A stretch of DNA of 61,444 nucleotides, from the NCBI RefSeq assembly GCF_001423495.1, contig NZ_LMOG01000010.1:11968-73411 (forward strand), in the 5' to 3' direction. The translations under genes and the position numbers were made by a program. Source of the DNA: Xanthomonas sp. Leaf131 (GTDB lineage: Bacteria; Pseudomonadota; Gammaproteobacteria; Xanthomonadales; Xanthomonadaceae). The notes beneath the pieces are model-generated. The model was given only the letters and a program-made list of their open reading frames with translations, made no database searches and was not told the origin of the DNA. Below, one piece after another: positions 1 to 10,662 of this stretch; position 1 is the stretch's first letter, and every line of letters begins with the position of its first letter.

Positions 1-3000
1 CGTGGTCAGGGTGCCGGCATTGATGTCGTTGCCGGCGCTGATGCCCAACCCCTTGCCGGCGTCCAGCTTGGCGGCGACCAGGTTGACGTCGTTGCCGGCG
101 CTGAGGATCAGGTTGCCGCCGGCAGTGAGCGCCTGCTGGTCGATGGTCTGGGTGGTCGTGGTGGTGGTGACGCGGGTCTTGCCGTTGCGGCTCTTGTAGC
201 TGTTGGTCTCGGTCTCGTCGAGGACGGATTCGACGTTGAGGTTGTTGCCGGCTGCGGCGATGAGATCACCGCCTGCGGTGACCTCGGCCTGACGGATGGT
301 CAGGTCGTTGCCGGCGGTCAATTGCAGGCTGTCGCCGGTGCTGATGTTCGTACGCGTGGCGACTTTGCCGTCCAGGCCGGTGGTCGGGGTCAGCGAGAGG
401 TTGTTGCCTGCCTGCAGCGCGGCGCTTCCGCCGGCCTTGATGGTCACGCCATGCAGTTGCAGGTCGTTGCCCGCCGACATCACCAGGTCCTTGCCAGTGG
501 TCACCGACACCGCATCGCCTCCGCGCAGCAGGCCGTTGTCGTTGCGCAAGGCGCTGGGCGTGAGACTGAGGTTGTTGCCGGCGATCAATGCCGCGCTGCC
601 ATCGGCCTGCACACGGGTGCCAGTCAGCGTCATGTCGTTGCCGGCGAACAGTTGCAGGGTGTTGCTGGCGCTGATGCCGGACAGGATGCCGACGCCATTG
701 ATGGCCTTGGTCGCTTCACTGACCAAGTTGTTGCCGGCCACCAATACCACATCGCGGCCCTGGATCTGACCCTGGTTGAGCAGGTCGTTGCGCGCTTCCA
801 GCGCCACGCTGCCGGTGCCGCTGATGCGGCCCTGGTTGAGCAGGTTACCGGCGGTGATGCTGACGTCGGCGCCGGCGATGACGCCCTGGTTGCTCATGGA
901 ATTGGTGGCATTGAGCTCGACGTTGCCGCCGGCGATCAAGGCGCCATTGCCACGCAACTGCAGCGAGTTGGAAGCCAGATACACGACCGGCACCAAGACC
1001 TTCTGGCCCTGGTAGTCCTGCTCCACCATCCACACGATGTCTTGCGTCAGCGCGGCGGCCTGCGCGGCGGTCAAGCCCACGCCCATGCTCAGCTGCAGCT
1101 GACCTGCGGCAGCCACGCCGGATTCCAGCAAGGCGCGGTACTGCGCCACCCCATCGGCGTAATTGCCCAGATAGCGGCGGCCGGTGAGCTGGGTGATCTG
1201 GTCCAGCACCAGGCGCTGCTCGTAGAAACCATCGCCCAGGCGGGTCTGGGTCCACTCCGGGTCCACACCCAGCTTGTCCAGCAGGAAGTCGCTGCTGATG
1301 AAGTTGTCGTAGTTGACGAAGCGCGGATCGGTCTCGATCAGGTAACGACGGCCGGGGCCGTTGCTGCGCCAGGCATTGATGCCGCCCAGCCCGTTGGCGG
1401 CACGGCCCATTGCGGTGCGGTCGGTGGCGGTGCCGCTGGACAAGCGATATAAGCCGCCAATGGGAAGATCGATCTGCGTCAGCGAGGTTTGCGCACCGCC
1501 AACGATATTGGTCACAGGAATGGTGGCCGGATCGACACGGTTGCGGCTTTCATTCGCACCTGCAACAACGCCGGTGCCAGCAGAGGTGGTCTGTACGTTT
1601 GCCTGATCAACGGTGCTTCGTACAAGCCCACTGTCGTTGGACATCACCGGTGCAATCGACATCTTCACGATGCCGCCCGATGTGGCCAGCGTTGCGTCCT
1701 GCGCGTTGGCGCCCACCTGGGCGCCGGTGCTACCGGCAGTACCGGTGGCCACGCTGATGCTCGACGCGCCGCCATTGGCACGGCCGACCACTGCTTGCCC
1801 GCCCACTCCACCGGCGCTTTGGGTGGCGCGACCGGTCAAGCCGCCTTGTGCGCCGACACCGTTCAGCGACGCGCCGCTGATGCCACGACCGTCGCTGCCG
1901 ACGGCGCCGTTACTGATGTTGGCGCCGTTGATGCTGACGCCTTGGCCGCCGGTCATGCTGGCGCCTAGGGCAATGTAGCTTGTGTTGATCGTGGAAGAAG
2001 AAAGCGTTTTTGATTCGGTGTCATATGCACAGATAGGACGCCGATTCCCTTGGTTCAGCGCACAGTCGTCAATGACCGCTGTTACCGCATATTCGTAGTC
2101 TCTCTGTACGACTTGCCTATTTAAGGCAAGCGATTCGTTAAAAATCGACTCTCCACCAACGAAAAGCCCATCACTCAATCCACCCACACCACGTTGATTT
2201 AATTGCAGCGCACCTGCTGCCGCAATCGACGAAGTGTTATTGGTCACACTTCCGGAAATCGCTATGTTTCCTCCAGCTGCAATTCGCCCTTCCGCACTTG
2301 CGGCGATGAGACGCTCTTGCTGCTCGACCGAATAGGAACGATAAACACCAGGATTTTTTCCCGTGTAAGGAAAACGAATGAAGTAAGACTGCCTTGGATA
2401 GACGATTCCGCGTGACTCAATAAGCTCCTCGGGCATCGTTGCATTCGCAGCTGCCTTTTCTTGGTCGGTCAATGCACCCAATGCTGTAGTCAAAACCCGC
2501 CGCCGATTATTCAGCTGGTTTGCCGCAATCAAGATGCTCCCATCCGCCTCAATACTGCCCGACAGGTTATTCACCACCCCCGTACGCGACACCAACGTGC
2601 CACCGCCATCCTGCGCGCCGCCGATGGCGATGTTTCCTAGACTGAAAATACGTGCATCGCGATTGAGCAGCTGATCGCGCACGATCAGGTTCATGTTGCC
2701 GGTCGAGCCGAGCAAGGCCGAGCCATAGGCGGCGTTGTCGGTGGCACCTCCGAAGTCTGCGCCGTTGACCAAGGTGCCGGTATTCACCGAGACATTGCCG
2801 CCGACGATGCTGCCGGTGTTGTTGATGCTGTTTGCCACCAGCGACAGCGCGCTGTTACCGGAAATGCTGCCGGCGTTGTCGATAATGCTGCCACCGTTGA
2901 GACGCGTGTCGTTGGACAGGATGTTGGCACCGGCGCGGTTGGTGATGCTGCCTGCCGTAATGTCCAGGGTGCGCGCAGCCTTGAGCGTGGACTCGTTAAC

Positions 3001-6000
3001 CAGACTCCCGCCCACACGCAGGTTGAAATTGCCGTTACTGGTGAGGTCTGCGCTGGCGCGATGCGTGTAGTCGCTACGCAAGGTCAGATCCAGCAGATTC
3101 TGCGCAAGAATGCTGCCGCCGCCATCGAAGCCGACGGTATCGATCACCACATCGCCAGCACCACCGATCGCGCTGCCGGCACCGATCTGGCCACCGGCAT
3201 TGCTCAGGTTCTGCAGATTCAGGCGGACAGCCTGCTCGGCCTTGATCCTGCCGTTCTGGTTGTCCAGCGTGGCGCCTGCGCGCTGCAACAGAAAGCTCGC
3301 GCCGGCATAAACATTGCCGCCCTGGTTGTTCAAACCATTGGTATTAGCAATCAGATCGCCGCCAGCAACCAACTGGCCGCCGTTGTTGGCGATGTTGGCA
3401 GCGTCGATAACTACGCTGCCGCGCCCACCGAGATTGCCGCTGGTGTTGGTCAGGGCCCCGCCCGTGGTGATGCGCGTCAGTCCGCCACCGTTGTTGACGA
3501 TGCTGCCCTGGGTATTGTCGATGAGGCCGCCTGATGCGGTCAGCGTGTTGCCGGCATCGAGCTGGCCGCCGCTGTTGAGCAGCGCACCGGTGACGGCAAC
3601 GTTGAGATCGCGCCCCGCACTGAGCTTGCCGCCTTGGTGATTGTCCAACTGGCCGCGTGCGGTGACGCTGAGGTCGCGTGCGGCTTGCAGACTGCCGCCG
3701 CTGCTGCTGATGTTTTCTGCAGTGATCACTGCATCGGTGCCGGCACCGATGGTGCCGTTTCCGTTGTCCAGGCCGCGATTGAGCTCTACACGCAAGCTGC
3801 CGCCCGCACCAGCGCTGGCGACTGCCTGCACGGTGCCGCCGGCATTACTGAGGCTGTCGGCGCGCAAGGTCAACGCACCACCACTGGCCTGCAGCAGGCC
3901 ATTGCGGTTGTCGGCCGCACCGCCGCTTTGCACGTTCAATCCACGTGCGGAGACCGAACCATTGACGTTGTTAAGGCTGGCAGCGGTCAGCACCGCATCG
4001 CCAGCTGCGGCAATCGCGCCGCCCTGGTTGTTCAACGCGCCGCTGGCGCCCAGCGTCAGTTGACCCTGGGTGAGGATGCGTCCACTGCTGTTGCCCAGCG
4101 CACCACGGCTGGTGAGCGACAGGGCGCCGGTGCCGGCGTGTTCGATGCGCCCCTGCGCATTCTCCAGGCTGGCCGCGGTAATGGTCAGATCCTGCGCATT
4201 GCTGGCCAGCGTGCCGCCGGTGTTGTCGATCGCGCCGCCCATGCTGATGCGGGTCAGCCCGTTTCCACTTTGCACCAATCGGCCGCCGACATTACTCAAG
4301 CTGCCGCCGTCGATACTCAGCTGGTTGGCCTGCATTTGACCTGCGACGTTGTTGAGACGCCCGTTGTCGATGTTGCCGCCTGCCTGCACGGTGAGCGTTC
4401 CACCAGCGAGCAAGTCGCCACCGCGATGATCGAGGTTGCCGCCGGTGGTCAGTGCAACATTGCCGGTGGCACGCGTGCTGGCACCCGCCAGTTGCAGTTG
4501 GCTGCCCTGCACAGTGAGGTTACCGCCGGCCAGCAATTTGCCGGAGGCGCTGAGCTGGCGATCGGCGATCAGGCTCAGCGTGCGTCCGCTGCCGAGACTG
4601 CCATCTGCATTGATACCGGCACCGACCGTGCCGGCGATGTCGATCTCGCCCGCGCGCAAGCTCAAGTTACCGGAAGCGGTGGTCTGCCCGAGATTCTCGA
4701 TGCGCACGCCCTGCAGACCCACCGTCGTTCCGCTAACGGTGCCCTGCTGACGCAACACTGCATCGCTGGTCAAGGTGACCTGCTGAGCGCCGACCTGGCC
4801 GGCCACACTCAGATCGCCCTTCGAGCGCAATTCCAGCGTGCTGCCCGCGCTCAAGGTACCGCTTTGTGCCAGCGTGCCATCGGCCTGTGCCGAGAAGGTG
4901 CCAGCCGATGCGAGGCTACCGCCGAGCTGCAGGTTGCCGCGGCTGATCAATGCAACATCGCCGCGCTCGCTGCCCAACTGGCCGCTGCTGCTGACTTGCG
5001 CCGCTTCCACGCGCAAGCCATTGCCGCCGATCAGATCACCGCGATTGTCCACCGCTCCGGTGGCGATCACACCCAAGCGTTGCAGGCCGTAGGATTGCCC
5101 GGTTTGACGCAACGAACCGACACCCAATGTGAGTTGGTTGCCGGCACGCACGGCGCCGGCATTATCGAGCAAGCCGCCAATAGCGAAGATGGCGTCGCCT
5201 TGCGCGAGCAACACGCCGCTGGCGGCATTGCTTGCGCTGGCTGCCGTAACGTTCAAGGTCTGACCAGCGACGACTTGCGCTGCGTTGGTCAAGGCGCCGG
5301 CTGCGCTCAGCACCACATTGCGATCGGCTTGCGCCACACCGGCAACCGCCAGGTCGCCGGTGCTGCGCAACGTCAAATCAGTGGCTGCATCGAGTGCGCC
5401 ACGGCTGTCGATCGCTGCGCCGTCCAGGCTGATCGCACCGCCGCTTTGCAGCACTGCGGCCTGACCAGTGGTGACACGCGCGCCGCGCAGGTTGGCATTG
5501 CCTGCAGACACGGCCTGTCCGTTGAACGTAAGTGTGCGTTGTGCCTGCAGATCGAGTTGCGTTGCCGACTGCAGTGTGCCTGCGGCGGTGAGATCGCGAC
5601 CAGCCTGCAGCGCGATCGACTGCGCCTTGAGCGAGCCGGCCTGCTGCAGATCGCCCACTGCCGTTGCCTGCAGTGTGGTCGCTGCGGCGACAACGCCTTG
5701 TAGCGTCATATCGCCTTGGCTGGTCAGGGTGACATTGGCGGCTTCGCTCCCAAGCTGGCCGCTACTGCGTAAGCTGCCTGCCTCCACCAGCAGCGCATCC
5801 TTGGCGATGAGGTTGCCACGGTTGTCCAGTGTTCCAGTGACGGTTGCAGTCAATGCTTTGCCTGCAATGGCAGTACCGCTCTGATCCATGCTGGCGGCGG
5901 TGATGCGTAGATCGCCACCGCTTTGCAGGTTGCCTGCGTTTTGCAGCGCGCCGGTCGTCAGCGTAACGCTGCCATCGGCCGCCAACACACCAGCGGCCAC

Positions 6001-9000
6001 GTTAGTGACGTTGCCGGCCTGCACCGACAGATCACGGCCGGCAATCACCTGGCTCGCGTTGCTCAAGGTCCCGGTTGCGCTCAGCACCACATCGCGATTG
6101 GCTTGCGCCACGCCTGCGAGCGCAAGCCCACCGGTGCTACGCACACGCAGATCCGTACCGGCGTCGAGCGTGCCACGGCTGTCGATTGCCGCACCCTCCA
6201 GGCTGATCGCGCCGGCGCTTTTCAGCACGGCGTCGCGGCCGGTGGCGATGGTGTTGGCACGCACGTTGGCATCGCTGCCCGCCTGCGCCTGACCGTTCAA
6301 GGTCAAGCTGCGCTGCGCCTGCAAATCCAGCGTAGACGCGGATTGCAATGTGCCGCCGGCAGTGAGATCGCGGCCAGCCTGCAGCGTCACGGCCTGCGCG
6401 TTGAGCGAGCCGGCCTGCAGCAGGTCGCTACCCGCCGTTGCCTGCAGTGTGGTCTTCGCAGCCACAATGCCTTGGAGGTCGATGTTGTTCTGGCTGGTCA
6501 GCGTCAGTGCGCCGTTGACCGAGCCCAGTTGCCCACTGCTGACGATGCTGTCGGCAGCGATGGTCAAGTCCTTGCCGGACACCAACTGGCCCGTGTTCTC
6601 GAATGCGCCCGTCGAAGCGATCGACACAGCGTCGCCGCTATAAACACGGCCGCGCTGCAGCAGGGTACCGGTGTTCAGTGCAAGGCCACGCTCGCCATGC
6701 AGGCTGCCATTGTTTTCCAGCACGCCAGCCACATCGACACGCAGGTCGCGTAACGCGCCCAAGGTCGCAGCCGTGGCGTTGTTGACAGTAGCCGCTTCCA
6801 CACGCAGATCGCGCGCCGCGACGACTTGGGCGCCATTGTTCAATGCACCCGCAGCAGTCAGGGCCACATCGCGCCCGGCCTGGACCACGCCAGCCAGTGC
6901 AAGATCACCGGCACTGCGCACGTTCAAATCGGTCGCCGCATCGAGCGAACCACGGCTCTCGATGGAGCCGCCATCCAGCGTGATTGCAGCACCGCTCTGC
7001 AGCACTGCTGCAGTACCTGTGAGAATCGTCGCGCCGGTGACACGTGCGTCACCTGTGCTTGATGCTTGTCCGTTCAAGGCGAGCACGCGCTGCGCCTGCA
7101 GATCCAGCGTGGATGCCGATTGCAGATTGCCGTTTGCAGCGAGATCACGCCCCGCCTGCAATGCGATCGACTGCGCCTTGAGCGAGCCGGCCTGCTGCAG
7201 ATCGCCGCCAGCACTCGCACGCAAGGCAGTGGCCGCTGCCACTACACCATCGAGTTGCAGCACGTCCTGGCTGTTCAGCGTGACATCGGCTCGCTCGCTC
7301 CCCAACTGCCCCGTGCTGCGCAGCGTGCCCGCATCGATCTGCAACGCGTCCTTGGCGATCAGATTGCCGCGATTGTTCAGCGTGCCTGCGATCGTCGCAC
7401 GCAGCGCTTTGCCCGCAGATGCGCTACCGCTCTGGTCCAGGCTTGCGGCGCTGATCTGCAGATCGCCACCGGCCTGCACGCGGCCAGCGTTGTTTAGCTG
7501 TGCCGCAGTGGTCAGGGCGATGTTGCCGTCACCCGCCAGCACACCGCTCGTGGTGTTGTCGAGGCTACCTGCCTGCAACGACAGATCGCGGCCTGCAAAC
7601 ACCTGCGCCGCGTTACTGAGCGCACCGGTGGCATTCAAATCCACGTCGCCCCCACCTTGCGCCACACCCGCCAGCGCCAGATCGCTCTGGCTACGGATAT
7701 GCAGATCGCTGCCGGCATCCAGCTTGCCGCGGCTGTCGATGGCCGCGCCGTCCAGCGCGATCACACCCGCGCTTTGCAACACCGCATCCTGGCTCGTTGT
7801 CAGTGTTGCAGCGCGCATCGAAGCATCACCACCGGCGTGTGCCTGCGCAGCAAAGGTCAGTGCGCGTTGTGCCTGCAGATCCAAGGTGGCTGTCGATTGC
7901 ACTGTGCCAGCGACGGTGAGATCACGCCCGGCACTCAATGCCAGCGACTGAGCCCTTAACGACCCTGCCTGCTGCAAATCGCCAGCGGCGTTGGCCTGCA
8001 GCGTGGTCGCAGCGGCAACCACGCCTCGCAGGGCGATATCGCCCTGGCTGCCCAGACGAACACCAGCCGCTTCGCTGCCGAGTTGACCGCTGCTGCGCAA
8101 GCTGCCGGCATCGATCTGCAGTGCGTTTTTGGCGACCACATTGCCTGAGTTGTCGAACGACCCGCTCACAGTTGCCGAAAGCGTGTTGCCCGAACTGGCG
8201 CTACCGCTTTGCGTGAACGTGCCTGCGACGAGCTGCAGAGCGTTCGCCGCATACAGGCTGCCGGCATTGTCTATCGCGCCAGTCGCACGCACGCGTGCAT
8301 CGGCATCCGACGAAAACGCGGCGCCCTGCGCGTTGCGCAATGAGGCTGCATTTACATCAAGCGCACCGGCGGCGATCACCTTCGCGTGGTTCTCAAGTGC
8401 TGCGCCCGCCTGCACTGTGGCTGCGCCGGCACTTTGCACGGTGCCGTCCAACACTAGATCGGCATCGCTTGCGATACGCAGATCGCCGCCTGCATCGATC
8501 ACGCCGTTATGCGCGATCGCCGCGCCACGCAACTGCAATGCACCATCGCTGCGCAGCTGCCCACGTTGACGCAGCGCGCCGTTTGCCTGCAGATCGATCG
8601 TGCCTGTCGAACGTATGGCGGCGTCATTGGAAAGATCGCCGCCGGTGGCGATCACCACCCCACCCGCAGTGGTCTGCAACGTGCCGGAGACTGCGGTCGC
8701 GCCGCCACTACGAAGATTGAAGCGACCCGCGTTGACGGTGCCTGAGACCTGCGCACCTGCTGCGGCGTCCAGCGCCAATGCACTGCCTGCCACAGTGTTG
8801 CCGCTCAGGCTCAGACCACCGCGACTGCGCAGCGTGGCATCGCCACGCTGACTACCGATATCGCCGCGACTGTCCAACTGCGCCGCATCGATGGTCAGCG
8901 CATTGCCCGCAACGAACGTGCCGCTATTGACCAGACCACCCGCAACCGCCGCCTGCGCATCGCGTGCAGCAGACAGACTGCCCGCAGTGGTCACAGTCGC

Positions 9001-10593
9001 TGCCTGGAGACGCAGATCACGGCCGGCGTAGCCACTACCGGCATTGTTCAACGCACCTGCACTGCGCAAGTCCAGATCGCCACCCGCAGACACTGCACCG
9101 CGCTGCGCAATGTCGATACTCGCCGCGTTCAGCGTCACCGCATCGGCCGCAATCAGCTGACCCTGCAATTCCAACCGACCGCCGGCCTGCACATCGGCGC
9201 CCTGCCCGGCCTGCGCCAATCCACCCAGACGCACGTCGCCGCTGCCACTCACGCGCAGCGCCGTCGCGGCATCCAGGGTGCCGAGTGCATCGATCGCGTT
9301 TGCATTCAATGCAATCGTAGCGTCACTCTGCAGCGTGCCAGTCAAGGCAATCCGCGACGCGCGTACGTTGGCGCCTGCACCGGCATACGCCACGCCGCCG
9401 CTGCGCAACACACCATCAGCGCCCAGATCCAGCGCGCCGTTGGTATGCAAGCTGCCATCGGCATTCAATTCCGAACCGAACAGACGGATGGCCCCGGCAC
9501 TGCTGCGGCCAACAAGGCTCAACGCACCACTGGCTTGCGCATCCAAGGCACCGGCTGCAAGCAGATCACCGGCCAACGTCATGCGCGCAGCACGCAGACG
9601 CACATCGCCCTGCTGCGAACCAAGTACACCACGCTGATCAAAATCGCCTGACGCACGCACAGTTAAGCCGTCGCGCGCTACCGCGGTGCCGCTCAGGCTC
9701 ACCTGCCCCGCGCTGTCGATCTGCAGATCGCCGCTCTGCGCGGCCAAGGTGCCGCGGCTCACCACGCCCACACCGGCGTCGGTTGCAATCAGGCGGATGC
9801 GATCGGCATACATGCCGCCCAGCTGCGCCACGTCGATACCGATCGACGGTGCCGCGCCATCGGTGCCCGGCATCACCTCCAGCAGCATGCCGTCGTAATT
9901 GACCCGCCCCGCACCCGCGGCAGCAACCAGTTCCCTGGTCCAGATGGAGCCCTCCACGCTGAGCTGGCGCGAGAGCAGATCCAGGCGATCCACATTGAAC
10001 GCATCCAACCCGTTGCTGCCGATACTCAGCGCACCACCCGTGATACTGAAACCATTCAACGCACCGTCGCTGCCCAGGTTGGGCGTACCGGTGGTCAGGG
10101 TGACGCGCGAGGTATTGAGGAATCCGCAGCCATCGCAGGAAATACCGTTGGGGTTGGCGATCACCAACTGCGCCTTGGCACCGGCGATTTCGGTATAACC
10201 CCGCAAACGGCTACTGGCCGAGGTGACTTCGTTGAGAATCAGCGACGCCGCACCGCTGCGCTGCAGGTTGTCGTTACCGGCGACATAACCACCCAGCTCG
10301 GTTTTGGAGATCTGCGCGCTGTTGTTGAGGATCAACCCGTTCGGGCCGACGTTGAAAGTGCTGTAGCGGTTATGCGAGATACCGCGCGCATTGGGCGCGA
10401 CGATATCCACCACCGGTACGCCATTGGCAGCGACCTGCTGACCAGGTGTCTGCCCGCCCGGATTGGGCGTTGGCGCAACCTGTGCCCACGCCGGAAACGA
10501 TGTCCAGGTGACCGTGCAGCACAGCAGCAACGCAAGCGCGCGCTTGCTTTGTTCGGCCAGGTAACCACGCAGGTTCATCGCTTCGGTGTCCAT
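1..10593 (-). CDS. fhaB: Filamentous haemagglutinin / CdiA-like two-partner secretion exoprotein (C-terminus outside window)
   Basis: Giant secreted adhesin (TpsA), exported across the outer membrane by the neighbouring FhaC. I read the minus frame from the ATG at 10593. It opens MDTEAMNLRGYLAEQ, with a long signal peptide ending near AWAQ, then a TPS secretion domain with the NPNGISC motif (about residues 150-160). The frame was checked at the start, near 5.0 kb, through 2.0-2.6 kb and at base 1; no stop was seen in the parts read and it is still in frame at the left edge, so about 3,530 residues lie in the window. Haemagglutinin repeats fill 9.5-2.6 kb, including about four long tandem units. 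A Tyr/Pro-rich segment (about 1530-970, YLIETDPRFVNYDNF then RLGDGFYEQRLVLDQI) precedes a second repeat block, as in CdiA proteins. The C-terminal effector, if any, lies beyond the window. Family assignment is firm; adhesin versus contact-dependent toxin is open. Confidence 0.93.
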   Translation of the reverse strand, partial: MDTEAMNLRGYLAEQSKRALALLLCCTVTWTSFPAWAQVAPTPNPGGQTPGQQVAANGVPVVDIVAPNARGISHNRYSTFNVGPNGLILNNSAQISKTELGGYVAGNDNLQRSGAASLILNEVTSASSRLRGYTEIAGAKAQLVIANPNGISCDGCGFLNTSRVTLTTGTPNLGSDGALNGFSITGGALSIGSNGLDAFNVDRLDLLSRQLSVEGSIWTRELVAAAGAGRVNYDGMLLEVMPGTDGAAPSIGIDVAQLGGMYADRIRLIATDAGVGVVSRGTLAAQSGDLQIDSAGQVSLSGTAVARDGLTVRASGDFDQRGVLGSQQGDVRLRAARMTLAGDLLAAGALDAQASGALSLVGRSSAGAIRLFGSELNADGSLHTNGALDLGADGVLRSGGVAYAGAGANVRASRIALTGTLQSDATIALNANAIDALGTLDAATALRVSGSGDVRLGGLAQAGQGADVQAGGRLELQGQLIAADAVTLNAASIDIAQRGAVSAGGDLDLRSAGALNNAGSGYAGRDLRLQAATVTTAGSLSAARDAQAAVAGGLVNSGTFVAGNALTIDAAQLDSRGDIGSQRGDATLRSRGGLSLSGNTVAGSALALDAAAGAQVSGTVNAGRFNLRSGGATAVSGTLQTTAGGVVIATGGDLSNDAAIRSTGTIDLQANGALRQRGQLRSDGALQLRGAAIAHNGVIDAGGDLRIASDADLVLDGTVQSAGAATVQAGAALENHAKVIAAGALDVNAASLRNAQGAAFSSDADARVRATGAIDNAGSLYAANALQLVAGTFTQSGSASSGNTLSATVSGSFDNSGNVVAKNALQIDAGSLRSSGQLGSEAAGVRLGSQGDIALRGVVAAATTLQANAAGDLQQAGSLRAQSLALSAGRDLTVAGTVQSTATLDLQAQRALTFAAQAHAGGDASMRAATLTTSQDAVLQSAGVIALDGAAIDSRGKLDAGSDLHIRSQSDLALAGVAQGGGDVDLNATGALSNAAQVFAGRDLSLQAGSLDNTTSGVLAGDGNIALTTAAQLNNAGRVQAGGDLQISAASLDQSGSASAGKALRATIAGTLNNRGNLIAKDALQIDAGTLRSTGQLGSERADVTLNSQDVLQLDGVVAAATALRASAGGDLQQAGSLKAQSIALQAGRDLAANGNLQSASTLDLQAQRVLALNGQASSTGDARVTGATILTGTAAVLQSGAAITLDGGSIESRGSLDAATDLNVRSAGDLALAGVVQAGRDVALTAAGALNNGAQVVAARDLRVEAATVNNATAATLGALRDLRVDVAGVLENNGSLHGERGLALNTGTLLQRGRVYSGDAVSIASTGAFENTGQLVSGKDLTIAADSIVSSGQLGSVNGALTLTSQNNIDLQGIVAAKTTLQATAGSDLLQAGSLNAQAVTLQAGRDLTAGGTLQSASTLDLQAQRSLTLNGQAQAGSDANVRANTIATGRDAVLKSAGAISLEGAAIDSRGTLDAGTDLRVRSTGGLALAGVAQANRDVVLSATGTLSNASQVIAGRDLSVQAGNVTNVAAGVLAADGSVTLTTGALQNAGNLQSGGDLRITAASMDQSGTAIAGKALTATVTGTLDNRGNLIAKDALLVEAGSLRSSGQLGSEAANVTLTSQGDMTLQGVVAAATTLQATAVGDLQQAGSLKAQSIALQAGRDLTAAGTLQSATQLDLQAQRTLTFNGQAVSAGNANLRGARVTTGQAAVLQSGGAISLDGAAIDSRGALDAATDLTLRSTGDLAVAGVAQADRNVVLSAAGALTNAAQVVAGQTLNVTAASASNAASGVLLAQGDAIFAIGGLLDNAGAVRAGNQLTLGVGSLRQTGQSYGLQRLGVIATGAVDNRGDLIGGNGLRVEAAQVSSSGQLGSERGDVALISRGNLQLGGSLASAGTFSAQADGTLAQSGTLSAGSTLELRSKGDLSVAGQVGAQQVTLTSDAVLRQQGTVSGTTVGLQGVRIENLGQTTASGNLSLRAGEIDIAGTVGAGINADGSLGSGRTLSLIADRQLSASGKLLAGGNLTVQGSQLQLAGASTRATGNVALTTGGNLDHRGGDLLAGGTLTVQAGGNIDNGRLNNVAGQMQANQLSIDGGSLSNVGGRLVQSGNGLTRISMGGAIDNTGGTLASNAQDLTITAASLENAQGRIEHAGTGALSLTSRGALGNSSGRILTQGQLTLGASGALNNQGGAIAAAGDAVLTAASLNNVNGSVSARGLNVQSGGAADNRNGLLQASGGALTLRADSLSNAGGTVQAVASAGAGGSLRVELNRGLDNGNGTIGAGTDAVITAENISSSGGSLQAARDLSVTARGQLDNHQGGKLSAGRDLNVAVTGALLNSGGQLDAGNTLTASGGLIDNTQGSIVNNGGGLTRITTGGALTNTSGNLGGRGSVVIDAANIANNGGQLVAGGDLIANTNGLNNQGGNVYAGASFLLQRAGATLDNQNGRIKAEQAVRLNLQNLSNAGGQIGAGSAIGGAGDVVIDTVGFDGGGSILAQNLLDLTLRSDYTHRASADLTSNGNFNLRVGGSLVNESTLKAARTLDITAGSITNRAGANILSNDTRLNGGSIIDNAGSISGNSALSLVANSINNTGSIVGGNVSVNTGTLVNGADFGGATDNAAYGSALLGSTGNMNLIVRDQLLNRDARIFSLGNIAIGGAQDGGGTLVSRTGVVNNLSGSIEADGSILIAANQLNNRRRVLTTALGALTDQEKAAANATMPEELIESRGIVYPRQSYFIRFPYTGKNPGVYRSYSVEQQERLIAASAEGRIAAGGNIAISGSVTNNTSSIAAAGALQLNQRGVGGLSDGLFVGGESIFNESLALNRQVVQRDYEYAVTAVIDDCALNQGNRRPICAYDTESKTLSSSTINTSYIALGASMTGGQGVSINGANISNGAVGSDGRGISGASLNGVGAQGGLTGRATQSAGGVGGQAVVGRANGGASSISVATGTAGSTGAQVGANAQDATLATSGGIVKMSIAPVMSNDSGLVRSTVDQANVQTTSAGTGVVAGANESRNRVDPATIPVTNIVGGAQTSLTQIDLPIGGLYRLSSGTATDRTAMGRAANGLGGINAWRSNGPGRRYLIETDPRFVNYDNFISSDFLLDKLGVDPEWTQTRLGDGFYEQRLVLDQITQLTGRRYLGNYADGVAQYRALLESGVAAAGQLQLSMGVGLTAAQAAALTQDIVWMVEQDYQGQKVLVPVVYLASNSLQLRGNGALIAGGNVELNATNSMSNQGVIAGADVSITAGNLLNQGRISGTGSVALEARNDLLNQGQIQGRDVVLVAGNNLVSEATKAINGVGILSGISASNTLQLFAGNDMTLTGTRVQADGSAALIAGNNLSLTPSALRNDNGLLRGGDAVSVTTGKDLVMSAGNDLQLHGVTIKAGGSAALQAGNNLSLTPTTGLDGKVATRTNISTGDSLQLTAGNDLTIRQAEVTAGGDLIAAAGNNLNVESVLDETETNSYKSRNGKTRVTTTTTTQTIDQQALTAGGNLILSAGNDVNLVAAKLDAGKGLGISAGNDINAGTLTT
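5140..8240 (-). repeat. Tandem long internal repeats in fhaB (about 775 bp unit, about 4 copies)
   Basis: The same protein block (GVVAAATTLQ, DLQQAGSLKAQS, AGRDL, LDLQAQR, AIDSRG, LALAGVAQA, NRGNLIAKDAL, SGQLGSE) recurs in order. The shared anchor (plus strand gagccggcctgctgcagat or variant) falls near 5632, 6402, 7183 and 7961. That gives a period of 770-781 bp, about 258 codons, which keeps frame. The outer limits are approximate. Confidence 0.75.
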
Positions 10594-10662
10594 CGTTTCT
10601 CTCTCGCCGCTCGTGGGCGTCATCAATCAACAGCGCGCTGCCGGCTGGCGGCGCGATCCATG

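Noticed and set aside
322..1452. Long plus-strand open frame (376 codons) opposite fhaB
   Set aside because: It is antisense to the haemagglutinin frame, which reads clean FHA repeats. The plus translation is low-complexity Gln/Ala/Gly/His sequence produced by GC-biased codons.
3634..5703. Plus-strand open frame of 689 codons opposite fhaB
   Set aside because: Same reason: its Ala/Gln/Cys-rich translation mirrors the repeated DNA of the real minus-strand gene, and it has no ribosome site.
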